The notes below the pieces were generated by a model. It was not told the DNA's origin. It searched no databases and worked only from the letters and a program-made list of their open reading frames with translations. From an uncultured Caldilineaceae bacterium (GTDB lineage: Bacteria; Chloroflexota; Anaerolineae; Caldilineales; Caldilineaceae): a DNA stretch of 64,000 nt. Of this stretch, positions 57,477 through 64,000 are shown in pieces (position 1 is the stretch's first letter; each line of letters opens with the position of its first letter). Location of the stretch: assembly GCA_958295915.1 (NCBI GenBank), contig OY282381.1, forward strand, positions 270,722 to 334,721, read 5' to 3'. Both the position numbers and the translations under genes were made by a program.

Positions 57477-59324
57477 TTACCAGCGGATCCGCTCATTCGA
57501 CACAAAGCGCTCGATTTTGCGCCAGCGCGTCCCATTCTCACGGTAGTGGTCGCGTTGGTAAAGCGGACAGTAGCGGCCCGGGGGATCGATACAGACTACC
57601 TCGTTCCCCTTGCGCACGAGCGTGTATCGCTCCTTTTGCACATGCACTGTGTCGCTGCGCTCAGCGATGGGAAAGATCATCGACACGACATCGCCTGGCT
57701 GCACCTGACCTACCTCAGCGTAGCGGCCGGCCCACTCCACCCGCCGCTCGCGGCCGTTCACCGTCACCCGCGTCTCAGCCGGCCTCACCCATTCCGGGAT
57801 GCGCATCGCCAACTCCAGGGCCTGTTTCACCTTCACGTCCACCTGGCCCACGTAGGGGATGTGACTATCGACGTCCAGCCAAGGCGAAGCGCGGTTGAGC
57901 AGCAGGTTCACCTGCAATTTCCCGCGTGTGTAGGTCAGAATATGATCCCAAATGTAGTAGAGCGCGCGCGTTGAGTTCCCCGTGCAGCAGTGCATGAAGG
58001 CATGTCCCTTCCAGTCCGCTGTTCTCATGCTGCCGTACCAATCGTTTACTCCCATCCAGCCAGCAAAAGCGCCCAGGTTGCGCTCGGGCACGCGCTCGCT
58101 CGTTTGGTTGATGGGGTTGATGTCCGCTGGCGGCAACTCGGACCCCACACGGTAGGCCCAATCGGCGCGCCGCAGTTGCGCTTCCGCGAACTGGTTACGC
58201 AGCCAGCGGTCCACGTCGTCCCAGTAGTCGCCCAAGCCGGCGGCCGACAGCTTCAGCCCGAGCGCGATCATATCGGCTACCTCGCACAGCTCGCAGGTCT
58301 GATAGGTCGGCAGGCCCAGCCATTCAGGGAAGTAGCCGATGAGCGATTCCCCTTGTCTCATACCATACTCGAACCCCCGCCGCACAAATTGCTGTACATC
58401 CCCATCGTTGGCAGCCAATCCATAGTCCAGAGCGCCGAGCAGCGCCATGGTATGGCCATGAAAATGCTGATATGGACGCCCCGGATGATCGGGCCGCCAT
58501 GCGCCGTCAGCAGCGTAGTAGTCACCGTATTGGATCAGCCAGTGCACGATCTTGCGGGATAGCGCGCGGGCCGGCTCATAGCCGGTGGTTCGGTAGAAAT
58601 TGGCCGTACCCTGCATGGCCCAGGCCAGCCATGTGGCCCAATGGGTACCAGGGGTTTCCGATCGGGCGATGTAACTGTGATCGGGAGCGTACTGGATCCA
58701 GTCAAAGGTGACATAATCGCCATGGTCGACCGCCAGCGCTGTCAGGCCATCCACCACCCGTTCGCCCACCTGTCTCCACAGGGCATCCTTACCGCTGCGC
58801 AGATAGTAGATCGAGATGACATTCAGCAACCGGCCATTGGCATAGGGCATCGTATAGTGCTCGCCTGGCGTTTCGGGGCCGTAATCCGCATGCGTCATGC
58901 GCCACCAGGGACGCCCCTGCTTGGGGAAGTAGAGCAGTCCATCCGGCCCCTGCATCTGGAGCAGCGCCTCGGTCCACCGCTGCTCGACGTGCGCGTTGAG
59001 GTTGCTCCCGCTTGCAATGCGCAACAACGGCAGGGCTTCCATGAACTTGCACTGCACGGCATCGCTCCAGTCATGCTGCATCACCGGCGGGTTATGTCCG
59101 AAGCGCGCCAACCAATAGATCTCATAGTCGGCCGCCTCGTCTGTCGGCGCGGTCAACCCGTGCACGGCCAGCGCGGCTCGCTCCTGCAAGTCGAGAGTAT
59201 CGGGCGCCAACGCTGTGTAGCGTTCGCCGTTGTAGGCCGGCACTTCGATATCCGGAATTTCGGGATTGATGTAGACGATGGGATCGCCGCGTTTCCAAGT
59301 GGCGTTCAGGTCGTCTGTACGCAT
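57477..59324 (-). CDS. GH127/GH146-like beta-L-arabinofuranosidase-type glycoside hydrolase
   Basis: This 615-residue (alpha/alpha)6-barrel-like protein carries TYQTCELCEVADMIALG, supplying the Glu and Cys zinc ligands, and FMHCCTGNSTRALYYIW, with the CC pair used as metal ligand and nucleophile in GH127 (HypBA1-type) enzymes. The N-terminal VHGLTAPTDEAADYEIYWLARFG is conserved in this branch. No signal peptide is visible, so it acts in the cytoplasm on imported arabinosides or related sugars. GAGGAG lies upstream of the ATG. It is convergent with the SH3 gene. Confidence 0.75.
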   Translation of the reverse strand: MRTDDLNATWKRGDPIVYINPEIPDIEVPAYNGERYTALAPDTLDLQERAALAVHGLTAPTDEAADYEIYWLARFGHNPPVMQHDWSDAVQCKFMEALPLLRIASGSNLNAHVEQRWTEALLQMQGPDGLLYFPKQGRPWWRMTHADYGPETPGEHYTMPYANGRLLNVISIYYLRSGKDALWRQVGERVVDGLTALAVDHGDYVTFDWIQYAPDHSYIARSETPGTHWATWLAWAMQGTANFYRTTGYEPARALSRKIVHWLIQYGDYYAADGAWRPDHPGRPYQHFHGHTMALLGALDYGLAANDGDVQQFVRRGFEYGMRQGESLIGYFPEWLGLPTYQTCELCEVADMIALGLKLSAAGLGDYWDDVDRWLRNQFAEAQLRRADWAYRVGSELPPADINPINQTSERVPERNLGAFAGWMGVNDWYGSMRTADWKGHAFMHCCTGNSTRALYYIWDHILTYTRGKLQVNLLLNRASPWLDVDSHIPYVGQVDVKVKQALELAMRIPEWVRPAETRVTVNGRERRVEWAGRYAEVGQVQPGDVVSMIFPIAERSDTVHVQKERYTLVRKGNEVVCIDPPGRYCPLYQRDHYRENGTRWRKIERFVSNERIRW

Positions 59325-59367
59325 AACATACTCTCCTCAAACTGTAGATGTGGGAGATGCGGACTCT

Positions 59368-60887
59368 CTATCCTTCGGCTTGGCCCTCGACAACTACCAT
59401 CGTGTGGTAGTGTACCGTCGGCACAGTGACTCGAATCCATCCATCCTGGACATCGTATGCAAGATCTGTTCCCTCGGGCGCGAGGTAGACGCGCCGAGGC
59501 GGGTTGCCATCGCTGGCAATCCGCACCTGAACGCTATGGGCCGGCACGATCTCCTCAATCGGATAGGCCCAGTTGAGCTGACCCGCTCCCTCTATCGGCC
59601 CCGGCTTGACCTCATGACCAGGCACGGCTTGCAGGTTGACGATATGCGCCACCAGACGTCCCAGGGCTGGCTGCCGGAAGGCCGTTAGCTTCAATCCGCC
59701 GCCGCCCGCTAACTCGACCGGCGGCGGCGCATCGGCGGCCCAGCGCACGGCGTTCACCAGCATCTGCCGGCAGTGGATGTAGTGCCGTTGGAAGTATGCG
59801 CGTTCGGGAAGGCCAGCAAAGTAGACAACGCGGCCCTTGCCGTACTGCCGGGTCACCACCGCTGGATGGGCAGTTTGCATCCCTGGCGGCGGGTCGCCCC
59901 AGGTAATGCGACGTGAGGCCACGGCATAGTCCACCAGTGGAACCACAACCCAGGCGGCGATGTCAGCGTCTGGGCGCGCCTCCACTTTCCACTGCGGAGT
60001 GCCCAGGGACAACGGATTGTCTGCCGGCGCCCCCTCAGCGATCAGGCTGCCTGCTGTCATCTGCAGAAACGTGGTGTTGTAGTTGACAGGCGCGCGGTAG
60101 GATACAGCCAACAGATCATGCAAACCGAAATCGGCGCGTCTGTTGCCCAGCTCATCGTACAGAGATGTGGCGTGGGTCGCCACCAGCCCACCGCCCTGCG
60201 CCACATACTGGGTAATCGCGGCGATCTGTTCGTCGCTCAGACAAGCGACATTGGCCAACACCAACACACGGTAGGCGCTCAGTCGCTCCATGGTCAGGTC
60301 TCGTCCCAGCACGATATCGGTCAGGATGCGCGCATCGGCCAGCGCTTTGAAGGCGCCGTTGAAATCGTTCAGGTACTCCGCCGGCTGGTCATCGGCATAG
60401 TACAGACGGGTGGGCAAAGAGAGATGAACGGCTGCATAGCGCAGCGGGTCTCCATCCGTGGCCCATTCAGAACGCGTTGGCGGTAAGGCGAATTCAGACA
60501 CGTCCACGGGAAATCGTCAATGGGCGCCTCTGGCAAGGCCTGTCCCTGGCTGTTGCGTTGGCGCCAGTCGGGATGGTGATCGGCCGCCCACGCGTCATTG
60601 CAGGTACAGTAGTAGATGATGCTGGCGATCTCCCTGGCCCGCATGGCGGCGATGATCTCTGCCAACAGGTCGCGTCCGCCCAATGTTTCATGCTGGTGTC
60701 CCACCCGCGTGGGATAGTAGGCGCTGCCGTGCACGCACTTGGCAAAAGCCCAAAAGACCGAACCGCCGGCATGCGCGGCGAGCTCCGCAACCCGCTGCGG
60801 ATCGACTCGGCTCATAAAGCGAGGATCCCAATCCGGGGTATGCATGTCGGGGTGGAGGTGGATGTGCACCGTATCGAACTGTAGCAT
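59368..60887 (-). pseudogene. Broken glycosidase-type gene (beta-galactosidase trimerisation-like C-terminus), internal deletion and frameshift
   Basis: The N-terminal frame (60369-60887: MLQFDTVHIHLHPDMHTPDWDPR, AKCVHGSAYYPTRVGHQHETLGGRDLL, ending PWTCLNSPYRQRV) and the C-terminal frame (59368-60507: ATDGDPLRYAAVHLSLPTRLYYADDQ, YRVLVLANVACLSDEQIAAI) belong to one multi-domain family. The barrel portion between them, expected to hold the catalytic residues, is missing and the halves are out of frame, with the joint near 60470-60500. An intact relative would be about 250 residues longer. The C-terminal 379-residue frame could still be translated from a GTG at 60507. Confidence 0.7.
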
Positions 60888-60950
60888 ATAGGGAATTATA
60901 TACTTAACTGCACAAGTATATCTTTCTCAGCCAGCTTTCGGCTGTGCGGG
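60888..60950 (-). mobile_element. Right end of the TnpB element, with likely guide-RNA 3' region
   Basis: Directly after the tnpB stop on the minus strand is CAGCCGAAAGCTGG, a short hairpin. Then TATACTT and AAGTATA form a subterminal hairpin just before the broken glycosidase start. This is the layout of an IS200/IS605-type right end, where the omegaRNA scaffold ends and the guide begins in flanking DNA. The exact boundary is not determined. Confidence 0.5.
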
Positions 60951-61712
60951 CTATTCCCACCCGCGTTCCTGAATATTTTTAGCGGCGTTCAGATCCCGGT
61001 CTTCCGTATGCCAGCACGAGAGGCATACAAAGGTCCGATAGTCCGCCAGCTTCTCTTTCCTTACTTCACCGCAACAAGAACAGGTCTTGGATGTGTTCCT
61101 GGGGTCCACTTCAACGAATTGTCTACCGGCCCATTCTGCCTTGTAGCGCAATTGTTGAAATAGTATGCCCCAAGTCTGTTCCATCATACTGCGATTCAAG
61201 CCACGTTTACGATTGCCACCACGTCGAGACATGTTCTGTATGGCCAGCTTTTCGATCGCTATCTTCTGATAGTTTCGCACGATAGCAGTGGTCAACTGAT
61301 GGCATTCATTGCGATTGCGTACTGTATTCCTACGTTTCTCGCGGGCATACGTAGCTATTGCCTTTCGCCGTCTGTTACTTCCTTTCTTCTTTGTGGAAAT
61401 CGCCTGTTGCAAGCTCGTTTCCCTGCTTCTGTCAAGTACACGACGGGAAACTGTCTTCCCATCGCTGAAGGTCATGCGTTCGTGTACGCCCACATCGATA
61501 CCTACTACAGTATCCACAGGCGCAAGGATGTTCTGTTCCTCTTCATATACCAGGTCAACTGTCAGGATACGTCCGTGCATCACGAGCCGCAAGGCTTTCA
61601 GTTGTCTACCTTCTGGCAATGCACGATGGGGGCGTATCCTGATAGCGGGCAATCCTTTTACCTTGATACAATTGCCCTTCACCATGCCCATAGTATATAC
61701 CTCCGCGGCCAA
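60951..61712 (-). CDS. tnpB: TnpB-like RNA-guided nuclease (IS200/IS605 family), N-terminally truncated
   Basis: The 253 residues cover the second half of TnpB: RuvC-I Asp73 (VGIDVGVHERM), RuvC-II Glu154 (IAIEKLAIQNMS), the zinc ribbon CSCCG (211-215) with CLSCW (230-234), and RuvC-III Asp240 (DRDLNAAKNI). The usual ~120-residue N-terminal helical and wedge portion is absent, so RNA binding may be lost although all RuvC residues remain. No tnpA is present. It is inserted between a broken glycosidase gene and the GH4 gene. Confidence 0.85.
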   Translation of the reverse strand: MAAEVYTMGMVKGNCIKVKGLPAIRIRPHRALPEGRQLKALRLVMHGRILTVDLVYEEEQNILAPVDTVVGIDVGVHERMTFSDGKTVSRRVLDRSRETSLQQAISTKKKGSNRRRKAIATYAREKRRNTVRNRNECHQLTTAIVRNYQKIAIEKLAIQNMSRRGGNRKRGLNRSMMEQTWGILFQQLRYKAEWAGRQFVEVDPRNTSKTCSCCGEVRKEKLADYRTFVCLSCWHTEDRDLNAAKNIQERGWE

Positions 61713-61760
61713 CCAGCAAGGTGAGGTTCAGCGATCTGGGATGCTCCCTTGAATTCTCTT

Positions 61761-61782
61761 GTGATTGACACATGCGAATCAC
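61761..61782. promoter_or_regulatory. Probable operator overlapping the GH4 promoter
   Basis: GTGATT (61761-61766) and AATCAC (61777-61782) form an inverted repeat around TGACACATGCG-type sequence covering the -35 box. Its size suits a LacI- or GntR-type repressor; the regulator is not in the window. Confidence 0.5.
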
Positions 61783-61793
61783 TTTTGTATAGT
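61765..61793 (+). promoter_or_regulatory. Sigma-70-type promoter of the GH4 gene
   Basis: TTGACA (61765-61770) and TATAGT (61788-61793) are separated by 17 bases, giving a start near 61800 and a ~95-base leader that contains a family B repeat. Confidence 0.75.
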
Positions 61794-61848
61794 GGAATTC
61801 CTACAACCCGGCCGAGTCGAGAATCGGCAGTGCAGTCAAGGGCTGACA

Positions 61849-61878
61849 GTCGCGCCCAACAGTGGCGCGCAGGCAAAC
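61849..61878. repeat. Palindromic repeat family B, copy in the GH4 leader
   Basis: GTCGCGCCCAACAGTGGCGC, then GCAGGCAAAC, ending six bases before the GH4 ribosome site AAGGAG. Confidence 0.65.
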
Positions 61879-61896
61879 ACTGTAAAGGAGCTACCA

Positions 61897-63381
61897 ATGG
61901 GAACCGCTATCAAAGTCGCTGTGATCGGCGCCGGGAGCGCAACTTTCTCCCTGGGGCTGGTAAAGGATCTGTGCCTGACGGAAGGCCTGAGCGGCAGTCA
62001 CGTGAGTTTCATGGATGTGGACGCTGAGCGGCTGCAGATGATCCACAGACTGGCCGAACGCTATGCGGATGAGTTGGGCGCGGACCTCTCTTTTGATCTG
62101 ACGCTGGATCGCCGCGCCGCCCTCCAGGATGCCGACTTCGTGATCAACACCGCTTCGGTCGTAACCTACCGTTCAGGACTGGAAACACGAGATCTGATTC
62201 AGAAGTACGGCTACGACTGGGATGGGCCCAGCGCCCAAGAATATCTCTACTACAATACCACCTTTATGCTGGACGTGGCCCGGGATATAGAGGAGATCTG
62301 CCCGGACGCCTGGCTGATCCAGTCGGGCAACCCGGTCTATGAAGGCTGCACAGCCATTGGCCGTGAGACGGATCTCAAGATCTGCGGCCTGTGTCACGGC
62401 TACTATGGCTACCAGGATATCTGCGACATGATTGGCATCGACTGGCGCAAGGTCGACTGGCAGGCCCCTGGTCTGAACCATAACATCTGGCTGACCCATT
62501 TTTTCTATGAGGGCCGGGACGCGTATCCCCTGATCGATGAGTGGATACGCAACCAGGGACCGGCTTACTGGGCCGATACCTCACCGGCTCGAGGCCGATC
62601 AGCAGGTATGGGCTGGTCAGGGGAACTGCGCCGGGCCTGGGAGATCGACCTATCGCGCGCCGCTGTCCACATGTATCGGCTGTATGGCCTGATGCCGATT
62701 GGCGATACGGTCTGGATGAAATATATAGGCTGGTGGTATCACAAGAATTTCGCGGCCAAGCGTTACTGGTTCGGCGAGCCTTGGGGAGGCCAGCGCTCCC
62801 ATCTATCCTGGCCCATGTATGTCGAAAACCAAGAACAAAGGGTAAATCAGGTCGCTCAACTGGCCCAGGATCCCAAAGCGAGCCTGGTAGAGACCATGGG
62901 CAGGACAATGAGCCGCGAGCAACAGGTACCCATCATCGACGCGCTGGTCAATGACAATGAAGGCCTGTTCCAGGTGAACGTGCCTAACTATGGGGCGCTG
63001 CCCGGCGTGCCGGACGATATCGTTGTCGAGGCGCCCGCCATCGTGAACAAAAAGGGGATCCAGCCCATGCGTCTCGATCCACTGCCACCCAAAATCATGC
63101 TCACCCAGATCCTACCCCTCGTGCTTTCCCTGGAGCGCACGCTGCTGGCCATCAAGACCCAGGATCGTTCGCTGTTGCTCTGGAGCCTGTTGGATGACAA
63201 TGACACCCGCTCCTATGCGCAGGCCGAGGAAGTGCTGGACGCCATTCTGGGCCAGGACTACAACCGGGAGATGAACGACTACTACCGTTGGCCGGCGGGT
63301 TGGGAAGTCAATGGCGCCGCGCAAACACCTGTGCAGGATGACCCCGCGCTCCGGGCAAGGGAGGCTGTCCCCGCAGATTGA
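61897..63381 (+). CDS. GH4 family glycosidase (alpha-galactosidase/alpha-galacturonidase-like)
   Basis: ATG at 61897 follows AAGGAG; a longer frame from 61765 overlaps the promoter and is rejected. The 494-residue protein has the NAD-binding motif VAVIGAGSATFSLGLVKDL, VINTASVVTYRSG, QSGNPVYEG, metal-site Cys/His in ICGLCHGYYG and GLNHNIWLTHF. GH4 enzymes use NAD and Mn2+ in a redox-assisted cleavage. Lack of a phosphate-binding signature and overall resemblance suggest an unphosphorylated substrate such as alpha-galactoside or galacturonide. A dehydratase gene follows after 42 bp. Confidence 0.9.
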   Translation: MGTAIKVAVIGAGSATFSLGLVKDLCLTEGLSGSHVSFMDVDAERLQMIHRLAERYADELGADLSFDLTLDRRAALQDADFVINTASVVTYRSGLETRDLIQKYGYDWDGPSAQEYLYYNTTFMLDVARDIEEICPDAWLIQSGNPVYEGCTAIGRETDLKICGLCHGYYGYQDICDMIGIDWRKVDWQAPGLNHNIWLTHFFYEGRDAYPLIDEWIRNQGPAYWADTSPARGRSAGMGWSGELRRAWEIDLSRAAVHMYRLYGLMPIGDTVWMKYIGWWYHKNFAAKRYWFGEPWGGQRSHLSWPMYVENQEQRVNQVAQLAQDPKASLVETMGRTMSREQQVPIIDALVNDNEGLFQVNVPNYGALPGVPDDIVVEAPAIVNKKGIQPMRLDPLPPKIMLTQILPLVLSLERTLLAIKTQDRSLLLWSLLDDNDTRSYAQAEEVLDAILGQDYNREMNDYYRWPAGWEVNGAAQTPVQDDPALRAREAVPAD

Positions 63382-63423
63382 TCGCAAAGTGGGCGCACTC
63401 AGCATCGCTGATAAGGGAAACTC

Positions 63424-64000
63424 ATGAAAATCGTCGAAGTACAAACAATCGTCATTAACAACATTCCGCCCTATCGCGGTGGAAGTCTCTGGCTCTTTGT
63501 GCAACTCATTACCGACGAAGGCATTATCGGCCTGGGCGAACGGCCATCGGGCAACGCCACAAACCTGGATGCCCACATCCGGCTGATTAAAGACCTGGGT
63601 GAGCAATTTGTGATCGGCGCCAGTCCCTTTGATATCGAAAAGTTGTGGCAAACGATCTTTGCCTCGCGGCACGACTATCGTCATCCTGGGCTGGATATGA
63701 CCCCCGCTTTGAGCGCTATCGAAATGGCCTGCTGGGACATTATCGGCAAAGCGACGGCTCAGCCTATCTACAATCTGTTAGGCGGCCAGTACCACAATAC
63801 GCTCAGAGCCTACGCCTATATGCCGACCGCGGGTGTCTGGGAAAATCCGGAAAAGGCGGGGGAGATTGCAGCCAAGCTGGTTGAAGAGGGGAACACTGCC
63901 TGTAAGTTCGATCCCTTTACGCCTTTATTCCCCCAACCGCGTGACTTTTCGTTGAAAACAATCCGGCATGTGGCGAAGATCTTTCAAGCTATTCGCGACG
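63424..64000 (+). CDS. Mandelate racemase/muconate lactonizing enzyme family dehydratase, N-terminal part (3' cut by window)
   Basis: The frame is open to the window end (192 codons). MKIVEVQTIVINNIPPYRGG and TDEGIIGLGERP form the enolase-superfamily capping domain; ALSAIEMACWDIIGKATAQPIYNLLGG leads into the barrel. The family includes galactonate, gluconate and rhamnonate dehydratases making 2-keto-3-deoxy acids, which would connect to HpaI-type aldolases. Catalytic barrel residues lie beyond the window. It is in one operon with the GH4 gene. Confidence 0.9.
   Translation, partial: MKIVEVQTIVINNIPPYRGGSLWLFVQLITDEGIIGLGERPSGNATNLDAHIRLIKDLGEQFVIGASPFDIEKLWQTIFASRHDYRHPGLDMTPALSAIEMACWDIIGKATAQPIYNLLGGQYHNTLRAYAYMPTAGVWENPEKAGEIAAKLVEEGNTACKFDPFTPLFPQPRDFSLKTIRHVAKIFQAIRD

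Overview
The window looks like a chromosomal segment of a Chloroflexota bacterium, probably of the Anaerolineae/Caldilineae type. This is inferred from the moderately high G+C, the many sugar and sugar-acid oxidoreductases, HrcA/CIRCE control of groESL, and neighbours such as Uma2 nucleases, DUF169, DUF2277 and SH3-domain surface proteins; no 16S rRNA gene is present. Both ends cut genes: an aldehyde dehydrogenase at the left and an enolase-superfamily dehydratase at the right.

Layout. 1-4000: end of a methylmalonate-semialdehyde-type dehydrogenase and three consecutive Gfo/Idh/MocA dehydrogenases. 4.0-7.1 kb: a membrane-anchored glycosidase-like protein behind a structured leader. 7.1-15.5 kb: a small coiled-coil protein, an MFS exporter with a DUF6504 protein, a HpaI-type aldolase, a DAO-type oxidase, a tyrosine recombinase lacking the catalytic lysine, purine nucleoside phosphorylase and a double-GNAT protein. 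16-25.5 kb: proS, a CoA-binding protein, an acyl-CoA ligase, tRNA-Leu(GAG), enolase, a cysteine desulfurase and a TPR protein. 25.5-32.1 kb: a DASS-family anion transporter, a small NAD-binding protein, a STAND ATPase with TPRs, and groES-groEL behind a CIRCE operator.

32.1-41.0 kb is an accessory island. It holds two near-identical fused restriction-modification genes (type ISP/IIG-like) whose central, target-recognition part has diverged, three tandem Uma2 nucleases between them, a duplicated gene end, an antitoxin remnant and tandem palindromic repeats. 41-48.9 kb: two FMN/F420-type split-barrel proteins (the second behind another copy of the structured leader), DUF2277, formate-tetrahydrofolate ligase, and a SNF2 helicase followed by a SWIM zinc-finger protein. 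48.9-64 kb returns to carbohydrate metabolism: a SAF-domain dehydrogenase, aldo/keto reductase, DUF169, a class II aldolase-SDR fusion, an HlyD adaptor, an SH3 protein, a GH127-like enzyme, a broken glycosidase gene, a truncated TnpB, a GH4 glycosidase with a clear promoter and operator, and a dehydratase.

The most unusual content is non-coding. A two-stem RNA-like element occurs twice, each time right after a promoter and ahead of a gene, with base changes that keep the pairing. At least three dispersed palindromic repeat families are present, and copies of two of them lie in frame inside protein-coding genes.
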